From assembly GCA_019459285.1 (NCBI GenBank), contig JAIBEL010000052.1, positions 1-64,000 of the forward strand: a DNA stretch of 64,000 nt, in the 5' to 3' direction. A model generated the notes under the pieces. That model saw only the letters and a list, made by a program, of their open reading frames with translations, was not told the DNA's origin and did not search any database. The position numbers and the translations under genes are program-made. The stretch is from Rhizobium sp. Lineage in GTDB: Bacteria; Pseudomonadota; Gammaproteobacteria; Burkholderiales; Thiobacillaceae. Shown one piece after another: positions 48,018 to 60,039 of this stretch (the first letter of the stretch is position 1; the number at the start of each line of letters is the position of its first letter).

Positions 48018-50732
48018 ATGCCTGCCAACGATCAAGACAACCGCCCCGACCCCGATACCCTGCTCGCCCGCATCGAGGCCGATACCGAACGCGAACAGAG
48101 GGGGAAGCTGAAGGTTTTCTTTGGCGCCTGTCCCGGCGTGGGCAAGACCTACGCCATGCTGAGCGCGGCACGCGCCCTGCAAAGCCAGGGGAGCGAGGTG
48201 GTGGTGGGCCTGGTGGAAACGCATGGACGTTCCGAGACCGCCCAGTTGCTGGACGGGCTCGAACTGCTGCCCCCCAGGGTCGTGCCCTACCAGGGAAGGG
48301 AGCTGCGCGAGTTCGACCTCGATGCGGCGCTGGCGCGCAAGCCTGCCCTGATGCTGGTGGACGAACTGGCGCATTCCAATGTACCCGGCTCGCGCCACCC
48401 CAAGCGCTGGCAGGACGTCGAGGAACTGCTGGCAGCCGGCATCGACATCTGGACCACGGTGAACGTGCAGCATCTGGAAAGCCTCAACGATATCGTCGGC
48501 AACATCACCGGCATCCAGGTGCGCGAGACCCTGCCGGATCGGGTGTTCGAGCAGGCCGCCGAAGTGGCCCTGGTCGACCTGACGCCGGACGAACTGATGC
48601 AGCGCATGCGGGAAGGCAAGGTCTACCTTCCCCAGCAGGCCGAGCGGGCCATCCGCAATTTCTTCCGCAAGGGCAACCTGATCGCCTTGCGCGAACTGGC
48701 CTTGCGCCGCACCGCCGACCGGGTGGATGCGCAGATGCGGGAATACCGCACCGACCAGGCCATCGAAACGGTGTGGCAGGCCAAGGAACGCCTGCTGGCC
48801 TGTATCGGCCCGGGCGCCGGCGGCGACCGGCTGGTGCGTGCCGCTGCCCGGCTGGCGGCTGACCTGCACGCCGACTGGATCGCCGTCTACGTCGAGACCC
48901 CCGCGCTGCAGCGCCTGTCCGAGGCCAACCGCGACAAGATTCTGAGGACCCTGGCCCTGGCCCGCGAACTGGGTGCGGAGACGGCCACCCTCGCCGGCCA
49001 GGAGGATACCCAGACCCTGCTGGCCTATGCCGTCAGCCGCAACGTATCGAAACTGGTGGTGGGCAAGAGTCTGCGCACCGGCTTGTCGCGGATGCTGCGA
49101 GCGCCCCTGTCGGACCGCCTCTCCGCCCTGGCCGAGGATGTCGACGTCTATGTGGTCGCCCATGAGGCAGAGGCTCGGTCTCCCGCGGAGGCGGCCTCCA
49201 CGCCTTTCATTCTCGACCCGGAGTCCGTTCCCATGGCCCGGTGGCCGGGCTATGTCTGGGCCGGGGTAGCCTGCGCCCTCGCCACCGTGCTGGCCCAGGT
49301 GGTCAGTCCATGGCTCGATCTGGCCAACATCATCATGCTCTACCTGCTGGGCGTGGTCGCGGTGGCGGTCCGCTACGGGCAGGGGCCTGCCATCCTGGCC
49401 TCCTTCCTCTGCGTACTGGCTTTTGACTTTTTTTTCGTGCCCCCGAAGCTTTCCTTCAGTGTTGCAGACACCCGTCACCTGCTCACCTTCTCCATCATGC
49501 TGGGGGTAGGCCTGACGATCAGCAGGGTGGCCGCGAGCCTACGCTATCAGACCCGCGTTGCCATGTATCGCGAGCGCCGTACCCGTGCGCTCAACGAGTT
49601 GGGCCGGGAGTTGGCGGGGGCGCTGCTGCCGGCAGACATCGTGGACATCTCACACCACCATCTGGAAGGCTTGTTCCAGTCGCAGGTCTGCATCCTGCTG
49701 CCTGACCTCCAGGAAAAACTGCATTCGCCCGCCACCTTGCCCGGACACAAGGAACTACCGCTGGACCCGGCGATTGCCCAGTGGGTCTACGACCATCAGC
49801 AGCCCGCCGGCATGGGCACCCAGAGCCTGCCGGGCGCACCCATGTACTACCTGCCGCTGAAGGCGCCGATGCGCACGCGTGGGGTGCTGGCCCTGCTGCC
49901 CAGTCAGAAACGGCTCCTTTTCCAGCCCGAACAGGCCCGCTTGCTGGAGACCTTCGCCGCCCAGATCGCCCTAGCCCTGGAGCGGGTGCATTTCGTGGAA
50001 GTGGCGCAGGACGCCCTGGTGCGGATGGAGTCCGAACGGCTGCGCAACGGCCTGTTGTCCGCCCTGTCCCATGACCTGCGCACGCCGTTGACCGTGCTGG
50101 CGGGCCTGGCCGACTCCCTGCCGCTGGCCGGCCCGCCATTGCCGGAAGCCCAGGCGGAGATCGCCCAGGCCATTCGCACCGAGTCCCTGCGGACCAGCAC
50201 CCTGGTGAGCAACCTGCTGGACATGGCGCGCCTGCAGGAGGGCCACGTCCAGCTCAGGCGGGAATGGCAGCCCCTGGAGGAAGTGGTGGGCGCCTCGATG
50301 CAGACCCTGGCCATCCCACTGGCGCGGCATGAGGTGGTTGTCAACCTGCCGACCGACCTGCCCTTGCTGGAGTTCGACAGCGTGCTGATGGAACGGGTGT
50401 TCTGCAACCTGCTGGAGAATGCCGCGAAATACACGCCGGCAGGCAGCCGCATCGAGATCGCCGCCCGCAACGAGGGGGACCGCATCACGATCACCGTCGC
50501 CGACAACGGACCGGGCCTGCCGCCCGGCCGGGAGGAAAGCCTGTTCGAGAAATTTACCCGGGGCCAGGACGAATCCTCCGTGGCGGGGGTCGGCCTCGGC
50601 CTCGCCATCGTGCGAGCCATCGTCCAGGCGCACAAGGGAACGGTCAGAGGGGAAAATCGTCCCGAAGGCGGCGCCCGTTTCGTCATCACCCTGCCTGCCG
50701 GCGAGCCGCCCGTCGTTCTCCCGGAGATCTGA
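48018..50732 (+). CDS. kdpD: Osmosensitive K+ channel sensor kinase KdpD
   Basis: 904 aa. N-terminal KdpD domain with Walker A GACPGVGKT (36-44) and LMLVDELAHSNVPGSRHPKR. Then a Usp-like domain (~250-375), four clustered membrane helices of DUF4118 (~410-500), GAF ~520-650, HisKA with His685 in ALSHDLRTPLT, and HATPase with NLLENAAKYTP, DNGPGLPPG and GVGLGLAIV. It senses low K+ or high ionic strength and phosphorylates KdpE. 6 bases before kdpE. Confidence 0.97.
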   Translation: MPANDQDNRPDPDTLLARIEADTEREQRGKLKVFFGACPGVGKTYAMLSAARALQSQGSEVVVGLVETHGRSETAQLLDGLELLPPRVVPYQGRELREFDLDAALARKPALMLVDELAHSNVPGSRHPKRWQDVEELLAAGIDIWTTVNVQHLESLNDIVGNITGIQVRETLPDRVFEQAAEVALVDLTPDELMQRMREGKVYLPQQAERAIRNFFRKGNLIALRELALRRTADRVDAQMREYRTDQAIETVWQAKERLLACIGPGAGGDRLVRAAARLAADLHADWIAVYVETPALQRLSEANRDKILRTLALARELGAETATLAGQEDTQTLLAYAVSRNVSKLVVGKSLRTGLSRMLRAPLSDRLSALAEDVDVYVVAHEAEARSPAEAASTPFILDPESVPMARWPGYVWAGVACALATVLAQVVSPWLDLANIIMLYLLGVVAVAVRYGQGPAILASFLCVLAFDFFFVPPKLSFSVADTRHLLTFSIMLGVGLTISRVAASLRYQTRVAMYRERRTRALNELGRELAGALLPADIVDISHHHLEGLFQSQVCILLPDLQEKLHSPATLPGHKELPLDPAIAQWVYDHQQPAGMGTQSLPGAPMYYLPLKAPMRTRGVLALLPSQKRLLFQPEQARLLETFAAQIALALERVHFVEVAQDALVRMESERLRNGLLSALSHDLRTPLTVLAGLADSLPLAGPPLPEAQAEIAQAIRTESLRTSTLVSNLLDMARLQEGHVQLRREWQPLEEVVGASMQTLAIPLARHEVVVNLPTDLPLLEFDSVLMERVFCNLLENAAKYTPAGSRIEIAARNEGDRITITVADNGPGLPPGREESLFEKFTRGQDESSVAGVGLGLAIVRAIVQAHKGTVRGENRPEGGARFVITLPAGEPPVVLPEI

Positions 50733-50738
50733 ACCCGA

Positions 50739-51443
50739 ATGGATGACCTGCGCGCCGCTTCGCCCACCGTGGTCGTCATCGAAGACGAGCCCCAGATCCG
50801 CCGCTTCGTGCGCACCGCGCTGGAGGCCGAGGGCTGCCACGTGGTGGAAGCCGGCGAAGGGGAACGGGGACTGGTGGAGGCCGGCACGCGCAAGCCCGAC
50901 CTGGTCATCCTCGATCTGGGCCTGCCGGACCGGGACGGCGTCGACGTGGTACGCGACCTGCGCAGCTGGTCCGCCGTTCCCATTCTCATCCTCTCCGCCC
51001 GCGTCGACGAGACCGACAAGGTGGCCGCGCTCGACGCCGGGGCGGACGACTACCTGACCAAGCCCTTCGGCGTGGCGGAACTGCTGGCGCGGGTGCGCGC
51101 TCTGTTGCGTCGTACACGCATGGCCGGCGGCGAAGGGCCGCTGGTCACATTCGGCGAGGTCACGGTGGACCTGGCCCGCCGCCAGGTCCACCGGGGCGGC
51201 ACAGAGATCCGTCTCACGCCCATCGAATACCGGCTGCTCGCCCTGCTCATCGCCAATGCCGGTCGGGTGCTCACCCACCGGCAGCTGCTGCGGGAAGTCT
51301 GGGGGCCCAGTCACGCCGAGGATACCCACTACCTGCGCGTCTACATGACGAGCCTGCGTCGCAAGCTGGAGGCGAACTCGACTCTGCCTCGCCACATCCG
51401 CACCGAATCCGGCGTGGGCTATCGTCTCGTGACCGACACATAA
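50739..51443 (+). CDS. kdpE: KDP operon response regulator KdpE
   Basis: 234 aa OmpR/PhoB type. Receiver Asp59 in LVILDLGLPDRDG, switch Ser/Thr LSAR, Lys in YLTKPFG. Winged-helix DNA-binding domain at ~130-230 (VDLARRQVHRGGTEIRLTPI; EYRLLALLIANAGRVLTHRQ; HYLRVYMTSLRRKLE). Expected to activate kdpFABC from the region upstream of 40973. Confidence 0.96.
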   Translation: MDDLRAASPTVVVIEDEPQIRRFVRTALEAEGCHVVEAGEGERGLVEAGTRKPDLVILDLGLPDRDGVDVVRDLRSWSAVPILILSARVDETDKVAALDAGADDYLTKPFGVAELLARVRALLRRTRMAGGEGPLVTFGEVTVDLARRQVHRGGTEIRLTPIEYRLLALLIANAGRVLTHRQLLREVWGPSHAEDTHYLRVYMTSLRRKLEANSTLPRHIRTESGVGYRLVTDT

Positions 51444-51545
51444 TTGGAATGTATTTCCACGACTCACCATGGTCGCGCAGGATCGACGACCCCTTTGAGC
51501 CGGGAAGTGGACGGTGGCGGCGACTATCCTGATCCGCCGCTCTCG

Positions 51546-51572
51546 GTTGCAGCCAGCTTAGCTGGCTGCAAC
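51546..51572. terminator. Hairpin between kdpE and the SRPBCC gene
   Basis: A 12-bp perfect stem GTTGCAGCCAGC / GCTGGCTGCAAC with a TTA loop lies between convergent genes, 3 bases from the SRPBCC stop. It has only a short GTTT on one side, so it could act in both directions but is not a textbook terminator. Confidence 0.6.
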
Positions 51573-51575
51573 GTT

Positions 51576-52033
51576 TCAAATCCTGTGCGCCCCGAGATAA
51601 ACCTCAAGCTTCGCCAGGTGCTGCTTGCCCCCCTCGATGGCACCGTATTTCTCAACCACTTCGTCGCGGGATTCCCTGCTGGGGAAGAGCTGGCGCAGCG
51701 TGATCAGGGTACCGCTGCCGGTTTCCTGCAGGGTGATACAGGTCTCGAACCATATCCGCTGGCCATCGCCGTGGTCGAAGACCAGCCTGGACGGCGGGGT
51801 GATTTCCTTGAATACGGCGTGGTTGGGGTAGCGGGTGCCCTCGGGTCCGACCATCTCGAATGTCCACGCGCCGCCGACCCGGAAATCCATGGTCACGTTT
51901 TCGTTCCTGAAGCCGTCCGGACCCCACCAGCGGTTCTGGTGTTCGGGCTCGGTCATGGTTTCCAGACCCGTTCCCGGGCAAAGGGCACTTCGCGCCGAAG
52001 GACCAGCTCACGTTCGTTTTCGCTCGGTTTCAT
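51576..52033 (-). pseudogene. SRPBCC/AHSA1-family protein with a frameshift
   Basis: The ATG at 52033 (ribosome site AAGGAA) gives MKPSENERELVLRREVPFAR then ERVWKP and stops at 51953. The next frame, from ATG 51956, continues MTEPEHQNRWWGPDGFRNEN with the rest of an AHSA1 domain to 51576. The family consensus VW-x-A-M/W-T-D/E-PE requires one extra base at 51957-51959 (AAA[G]CC ATG). So a single-base deletion, or a sequencing error, splits an otherwise normal ~152-aa protein. Downstream of the ArsR-SRPBCC pair and probably in the same operon. Confidence 0.75.
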
Positions 52034-52076
52034 CGTTTATTTCCTTGGGTGATCCGGATCGTGTGGGGCCGCATGA

Positions 52077-52583
52077 TCAAATGCCCCGCTTGACCATGGC
52101 GACCAGTTGGTCGAGCGCCACGCCCCAGCCTGCTTCAAAGCCCATGGCGGCGTGCGTCCGGCACCCTGCCTCGTCTGCATGAATGACGGTGGCGCGGTAG
52201 CGGGTGCCGTTTTCGCCATGTGGGGCCATTTCAACCTTGGCGGTGAACATGAATTCGGCCGATTCATCGCCGCAGGGCGCGTTCATCAATGCGGGCCGGA
52301 AGCCGGGCAACAAGGCATTGGTCCAGACAAGTTTTTCGTTTTTGACCGTTTCCAGGTAGCAGCCGATATTGGGAAACGTCTTGCCCTCGGGCGACTGCAT
52401 GGTGGTGCGAAAAATACCGCCGGGGCGCACATCGACTTCGGCATCGATCGTCTTCCATGGCAAGGGGCAGAACCATTGCTTGATCAGCTCGGGTTCGGTC
52501 CAGGCGCGCCAAACCAGCTGGGGAGGCACATCGACGATGCGCTCAAAAGTCAAATCCAGTTTGCTGTTGAAGCGCGTTGTCAT
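52077..52583 (-). CDS. SRPBCC/AHSA1-domain protein
   Basis: 168 aa. Helix-grip fold with [20 protein letters not shown] then [25 protein letters not shown] and a C-terminal [17 protein letters not shown] helix. These ligand-binding proteins are commonly paired with ArsR regulators. AAGGAG lies 8 bases before the ATG, and the start lies within the arsR 3' end (41-base overlap). Ligand unknown. Confidence 0.85.
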   Translation of the reverse strand: MTTRFNSKLDLTFERIVDVPPQLVWRAWTEPELIKQWFCPLPWKTIDAEVDVRPGGIFRTTMQSPEGKTFPNIGCYLETVKNEKLVWTNALLPGFRPALMNAPCGDESAEFMFTAKVEMAPHGENGTRYRATVIHADEAGCRTHAAMGFEAGWGVALDQLVAMVKRGI

Positions 52584-53079
52584 CTGTTTTCTCCTTGGTT
52601 GAGGTTTGGTTGCCTGCGGATCGTATGGCGTGCTCGGGTTGTTTAGGGCTTGAGGCGGATTGGGCTCGCTTGCCGGCACGTCTTTTGGCCTTGTCCGGCG
52701 TATCGATGCGTGCGGATCCCGTTTCCTGTGCCGGCCTGGCCGCGGATTCACTGGCGTGCAGTTCCTGCAGATAGGCATCCAGACGGTCCAGGCGTCCTTC
52801 CCACAGTTGCCTGTACTGCTCGATCCAGTCAACCGCCTGCTTGAGTTGCTCGCCATCGATCTTGCAGGGGCGTTGTTGCGCATGGCGGGTCTTGGTCAAC
52901 AAACCCGCTTTTTCCAGCACCTTGATGTGTTTCGAGACGGCGGGCAGGCTCATCTTGAATGGCGCAGCAAGCTCGTTCACCGAGGCCTCGCCCTGCACCA
53001 GACGCGCCAGCATGGCACGCCGGGTGGGGTCCGCCAGGGCCGCAAAAGTCATGCTCAGGGTGTCGGTTGCAGGGCTCAT
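52543..53079 (-). CDS. ArsR-family regulator with long C-terminal tail
   Basis: 178 aa. Winged helix at ~8-95 ([53 protein letters not shown]). The metal-binding ELCVCDL motif of arsenic sensors is absent. LDAYLQELH is followed by ~60 low-complexity, basic residues that overlap the next gene; this tail is unusual, since family members usually end near 110 aa. ATG at 53079 has GGAAAG upstream; a TTG at 53094 is less likely. Confidence 0.82.
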   Translation of the reverse strand: MSPATDTLSMTFAALADPTRRAMLARLVQGEASVNELAAPFKMSLPAVSKHIKVLEKAGLLTKTRHAQQRPCKIDGEQLKQAVDWIEQYRQLWEGRLDRLDAYLQELHASESAARPAQETGSARIDTPDKAKRRAGKRAQSASSPKQPEHAIRSAGNQTSTKEKTDDNALQQQTGFDF

Positions 53080-53094
53080 CGTACTTTCCAACAA

Positions 53095-53116
53095 GGTTAA
53101 TTAACCTTTTGGTTAA
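53095..53116. promoter_or_regulatory. Palindromic operator at the arsR promoter
   Basis: Two overlapping perfect dyads, GGTTAATTAACC (53095-53106) and TTAACCTTTTGGTTAA (53101-53116), lie 16 bases upstream of the arsR ATG, with a TATAGT-type -10 beside them on the minus strand. This is the expected layout for ArsR self-repression. Confidence 0.65.
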
Positions 53117-53145
53117 CTATAGGGCGAAGGAAGTCGTTCGTCAAA

Positions 53146-53162
53146 GGCCGCGGTCAGCGGCC
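53146..53162 (-). terminator. Hairpin after recQ
   Basis: GGCCGC/GCGGCC stem with a 5-base loop starts 4 bases past the recQ stop on the minus strand and is followed by TTTG. The short T-run makes it a modest terminator. Confidence 0.5.
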
Positions 53163-53166
53163 GGGT

Positions 53167-54963
53167 TCAGCCCTCCGCCACTACACCCAACACCGCCTCT
53201 CCATACGCTTCCAGCTTCTTCGTCCCCAATCCCGATATCTCGCCCAGTTCCGCCAGCGTGGCGGGGCGGCGGACAGCGATTTCGCGCAGGGTGGCGTCGT
53301 GCAGGATGACGTAGGCGGGCACGCCCTTTTCGTTGGCGGTTTCGCGGCGCCAGGTGCGCAGGGCGAGGAAGAGCGGATCTTCGTCGTCGTGGACGCCTGC
53401 GCCGGAACTGGGGGCGAGACGCGACTTCCTGCGGGACGGCGGGGCGGCAATGGCGCGCAGCATGACGGTTTCTTCGCCCTTCAGCACAGGCCGGGCGGCG
53501 GCAGTGAGTTTCAAGGCGCCGTACGCCGTGTGATCGACTTCGAGCAGGCCGCGCACGACGAGTTGCCGCAGCACGGCGCGCCAGACCTTGTCGGTTTGGC
53601 CCGCGCCGATGCCGAACACGCTCAGCGCGCCATGGCCGAATCGGTCGATCTTCTCGGTGGTCTTGCCGAGCAGCACGTCGATGACGTGGCCGGCGCCGAA
53701 GCGCTGGCCGGTACGGTAGACGGCTGAGAGCAGCTTCTGCGCGGCCTCGGTGCCATCCCACAGCGTCGGCGGGTTGAGGCAGACGTCGCAGTTGCCGCAG
53801 GGCTGGCTGGCTTCGCCGAAGTAGCTCAAGAGCGCGACGCGGCGGCAACTCGCCGCTTCGCACAGCCCGACCAGGGCGTCGAGCTTGGCGTGGCCGATGC
53901 GCTTGTGCGCGTCCTCGGCCTCGCCCTCGTCGATGAAGCGGCGCTGGGTGACGACGTCCTGCAGCCCCCACGCCATCCAAGCCTCGGCGGGCTCGCCGTC
54001 GCGGCCTGCGCGGCCGGTTTCCTGATAGTAGCCCTCGACCGAACGTGGCAGATCCAGGTGCGCGACGAAGCGCACGTCGGGCTTGTCGATGCCCATGCCG
54101 AACGCGAGGGTGGCGACCATGACGACGCCGTCCTCGCGCAGGAATTTCTCCTGGTGGCGGCGACGTGTGTCGTTGTCCATACCGCCGTGGTAGGGCAACG
54201 CGCTGAAGCCGGCCTGCTTGAGTCCGTCCGCCGTCTCCTCGACCTTCTTGCGCGTGCTGCAATAGACGATGCCCGCCTCGCCTTTGTGCTCACCCAGGAA
54301 ATCCAGCAACTGCCGGCGCGGGTCGGATTTTTCGGCAATGCGATAACGGATGTTGGGGCGGTCGAAGCTGGCGACGAACACGCGCGCGGCGCCGAGATCG
54401 AGGCGAGTGAGTATTTCGGCGCGCGTCGCGGTGTCCGCCGTGGCGGTGAGCGCGATGCGCGGAACGTCGGGAAACCGCTCGTGCAGCGCCGACAGGCCGA
54501 GGTATTCCGGGCGGAAGTCGTGCCCCCATTGCGACACGCAATGCGCCTCGTCGATGGCGAACAGCGACACGCGGGCCTGTTCGAGCAGGCTTTGAAAGCG
54601 CGGGGTGAGCAGGCGCTCCGGGGCGACGTACAGCAGTTTCAATTGTCCGGAAACGAAGTCGCGTTCGACCTGCATCGCCGCCGCGCCGTCGAGGCTGGAG
54701 TTGAGGAACGCGGCCGCAATGCCGAGCTCCTGCAGCGCCGCAACCTGGTCCTGCATCAGCGCGATCAACGGCGACACCACCACGGCACAGCCGTCGCGCA
54801 GCAGCGCCGGGATCTGGTAGCACAGCGACTTGCCGCCGCCGGTCGGCATCAGCACCAGCGCATCGCCACCCGCCACGACGGTGTCGACGATGGCCGCCTG
54901 CTCGCCGCGAAATGCGGGGTAGCCGAAGATGCGATTGAGCAGGCTTAAGGGGGTATCGGGCAT
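53167..54963 (-). CDS. recQ: ATP-dependent DNA helicase RecQ
   Basis: 598 aa. Unwinds DNA 3'-5' in recombination and fork repair. Motif [15 protein letters not shown], motif [19 protein letters not shown], motif [12 protein letters not shown]. RecQ-Ct zinc site CEAASCRR...CGNCDVC followed by a winged helix, and an HRDC domain at ~525-598 ([20 protein letters not shown]). The ATG at 54963 starts [15 protein letters not shown], divergent from lysS. Confidence 0.96.
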   Translation of the reverse strand: MPDTPLSLLNRIFGYPAFRGEQAAIVDTVVAGGDALVLMPTGGGKSLCYQIPALLRDGCAVVVSPLIALMQDQVAALQELGIAAAFLNSSLDGAAAMQVERDFVSGQLKLLYVAPERLLTPRFQSLLEQARVSLFAIDEAHCVSQWGHDFRPEYLGLSALHERFPDVPRIALTATADTATRAEILTRLDLGAARVFVASFDRPNIRYRIAEKSDPRRQLLDFLGEHKGEAGIVYCSTRKKVEETADGLKQAGFSALPYHGGMDNDTRRRHQEKFLREDGVVMVATLAFGMGIDKPDVRFVAHLDLPRSVEGYYQETGRAGRDGEPAEAWMAWGLQDVVTQRRFIDEGEAEDAHKRIGHAKLDALVGLCEAASCRRVALLSYFGEASQPCGNCDVCLNPPTLWDGTEAAQKLLSAVYRTGQRFGAGHVIDVLLGKTTEKIDRFGHGALSVFGIGAGQTDKVWRAVLRQLVVRGLLEVDHTAYGALKLTAAARPVLKGEETVMLRAIAAPPSRRKSRLAPSSGAGVHDDEDPLFLALRTWRRETANEKGVPAYVILHDATLREIAVRRPATLAELGEISGLGTKKLEAYGEAVLGVVAEG

Positions 54964-55031
54964 GGAAGAAACGGGCTTGCGGGCGGGTGGATTCTGACCG
55001 CCCGGCTGGGAAATCAGGGGGTTACATCGGA

Positions 55032-55037
55032 TATAAT
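55032..55037 (+). promoter_or_regulatory. Candidate -10 of lysS
   Basis: A perfect TATAAT lies 124 bases upstream of the lysS ATG, with a weak -35. A leader of about 117 nt would follow; no riboswitch was recognised in it. Confidence 0.35.
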
Positions 55038-55160
55038 TGTGTCACGTTTTGCCTGGTTATTTGCCCCAACCCCGAGGTTTTCCACGAAGAAAAACCCGCG
55101 TTGAGGCCGCAGCCCTCCCCGGCCCCCAACACCCATACCGATACCCTTTCAGACCCCGAC

Positions 55161-56666
55161 ATGAACACCGAAACCAACGCCCCCGCCCTCGACGAAAACC
55201 AGATCATCGCCGAGCGCCGCGCCAAGCTGGCCGCGATTCGCGAGGCGGGCGTCGCCTTCCCCAACGACTTCGAGCGTCACGACTACGCCGGCAAGCTGGC
55301 CGCCGCCCACGGCGACAAATCCAAGGAAGCGCTGGAAGCCGAAGGCGTGCAGGTGCAGTTGGCCGGCCGCATGATGCTGAAGCGGGTGATGGGCAAGGCG
55401 AGCTTCGCCACCCTGCAGGACATGAGCGGGCGTATCCAGGTCTACATTTCCAACGACCTCACCGGCACCGAATCCCACGATGCGTTCAAGCACTGGGACC
55501 TCGGCGACTTCCTCGGCGTCACCGGCACCCTGTTCAAGACCAACAAGGGCGAGCTGACCATCCAGGCGAAGTCGATCCGCCTGCTGTCGAAGGCGCTGCG
55601 CCCGTTGCCGGAAAAATTCCACGGCCTGGCCGACCAGGAACAGAAATACCGCCAGCGCTACCTCGACCTCATCACCAACGATACGGCGCGCGAGACCTTC
55701 ATGCGCCGCTCGAAGATCATCCAGGCTATCCGCGAGTTCATGAGCGGCCACGGCTTCCTCGAAGTCGAAACGCCGATGATGCACCCGATTCCCGGCGGCG
55801 CCGCGGCCAAGCCCTTCGCCACGCACCACAACGCGCTCGACATGGAGCTGTTCCTGCGCATCGCGCCCGAGCTGTATCTGAAGCGCCTGGTAGTTGGCGG
55901 TTTCGAGAAGGTGTTCGAGATCAACCGCAACTTCCGCAACGAAGGCCTCTCGACGCGACACAACCCCGAGTTCACCATGATGGAGTTCTACGAGGCCTAC
56001 CGCGATTACCGCTACCTGATGGACTACACCGAGGCGCTGATCCGCCATACCGCGGTCGCCGCCGCCGGCTCGACCACGGTCACCTACCAGGGCAACGAAA
56101 TCGAACTCGGCAAGCCCTTCGACCGTCTCACCATCGTCGAGGCGATCCGCAAATACAACTCCCAGTACTCGGTCGAACAGCTGAACGATCGCGACTGGCT
56201 GATCACGCAGTTCACCGCGATGAAAGCCAAGTACCGCCCTCAGGACGGCATCGGCGGTCTGCAGCTCTCCTTCTTCGAGGAGACCACCGAGGCGCTGCTG
56301 ATCCAGCCCACCTTCATCATCGACTACCCGGCCGAAGTGTCGCCGCTGGCGCGCCGTTCCGACAGCCAGCCCGACATCACCGAACGCTTTGAGCTCTTCA
56401 TCACCGGGCGCGAAATGGCCAACGGCTTCTCCGAGCTGAACGACGCCGAGGACCAGGCCGAGCGCTTCATGGAGCAGGTGCGGCAGAAGGAAGCCGGCGA
56501 CGAGGAGGCGATGCACTACGACGCCGACTTCATCCGCGCGCTGGAGCACGGCCTGCCGCCCACCGGCGGCTGCGGCATCGGCATCGACCGCCTGGTCATG
56601 CTGCTAACCGACTCGCCCTCCATCCGCGACGTCATCCTCTTCCCGCAAATGCGGCGGGAAGCTTGA
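55161..56666 (+). CDS. lysS: Lysyl-tRNA synthetase, class II
   Basis: 501 aa. N-terminal OB-fold anticodon domain (~60-170, [20 protein letters not shown]), class II motif 1 around [20 protein letters not shown], motif 2 [20 protein letters not shown] and motif 3 [13 protein letters not shown]. The ATG at 55161 starts [14 protein letters not shown]; the in-frame codons upstream are leader. Confidence 0.97.
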   Translation: MNTETNAPALDENQIIAERRAKLAAIREAGVAFPNDFERHDYAGKLAAAHGDKSKEALEAEGVQVQLAGRMMLKRVMGKASFATLQDMSGRIQVYISNDLTGTESHDAFKHWDLGDFLGVTGTLFKTNKGELTIQAKSIRLLSKALRPLPEKFHGLADQEQKYRQRYLDLITNDTARETFMRRSKIIQAIREFMSGHGFLEVETPMMHPIPGGAAAKPFATHHNALDMELFLRIAPELYLKRLVVGGFEKVFEINRNFRNEGLSTRHNPEFTMMEFYEAYRDYRYLMDYTEALIRHTAVAAAGSTTVTYQGNEIELGKPFDRLTIVEAIRKYNSQYSVEQLNDRDWLITQFTAMKAKYRPQDGIGGLQLSFFEETTEALLIQPTFIIDYPAEVSPLARRSDSQPDITERFELFITGREMANGFSELNDAEDQAERFMEQVRQKEAGDEEAMHYDADFIRALEHGLPPTGGCGIGIDRLVMLLTDSPSIRDVILFPQMRREA

Positions 56667-56707
56667 AGACAGCCCGCAGATGAGTCGCGAAGCCTGATCC
56701 AGCCGCC

Positions 56708-57058
56708 ATGTGGCAATACGCACTCAAGATCGGCCTGTCCACGCTGATCCTCGTCGCCGTGGCCGAAGTGGCGAAGCGCAGCACCTTCTGGGCGGCGGCG
56801 CTGGCGTCCTTGCCGCTCACCTCGCTGCTGGCCTTTTTCTGGCTGTATCTCGACACCGGCGACGTGCAGAAGGTCGCCACGCTGGCCGGCGGTATCTTCT
56901 GGCTGGTGTTGCCCTCGCTGCTGCTGTTCGTGCTGCTGCCCGTTCTGCTGCGCCTCGGGTGGGGGTTCTGGCTCAGCCTGGCCGTTTCCAGCGCCGCCAC
57001 GGCGCTGGCTTACGTAGGCATGATCAAACTGCTGAGCCTGTTCGGCGTGCGGCTGTAA
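56708..57058 (+). CDS. DUF3147 family membrane protein
   Basis: 116 aa, four membrane helices. [20 protein letters not shown] then [20 protein letters not shown] is the DUF3147 pattern. Often linked to housekeeping genes in proteobacteria; no known activity. It lies 41 bases after lysS, and may share its transcript. Confidence 0.8.
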   Translation: MWQYALKIGLSTLILVAVAEVAKRSTFWAAALASLPLTSLLAFFWLYLDTGDVQKVATLAGGIFWLVLPSLLLFVLLPVLLRLGWGFWLSLAVSSAATALAYVGMIKLLSLFGVRL

Positions 57059-57152
57059 AGGCTGTCTGCAGGCCCGTCCATGCGTGATCGCTTCCGGTAA
57101 AATCAAGCCTCCAAACCTTTTTCAGCCATTCATTTTTACGAGTCGCCCCAAC

Positions 57153-59957
<2,805 letters not shown>

Positions 59958-60003
59958 ATCCGGTATGCGCGGGCTCCCAAGGACAAGGAGCCGCCAGCGA
60001 AGC

Positions 60004-60039
60004 AAACTGGCCCAGTGACGCGCGTCACTGGGCCAGTTT
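60004..60039. terminator. Bidirectional terminator overlapping the regulator stop codon
   Basis: A 36-base perfect palindrome (AAACTGGCCCAGTGACGC and its complement) is centred between acnA and the sigma-54 regulator. It ends in TTT on both strands, so it serves both convergent genes. The regulator's last codons (LAQ, stop at 60027-60025) lie inside the stem. Confidence 0.85.

Noticed and set aside
47679-49478. 599-codon open frame on the minus strand opposite kdpD
   Set aside because: Antisense shadow of kdpD and its upstream small genes; no start context or family.
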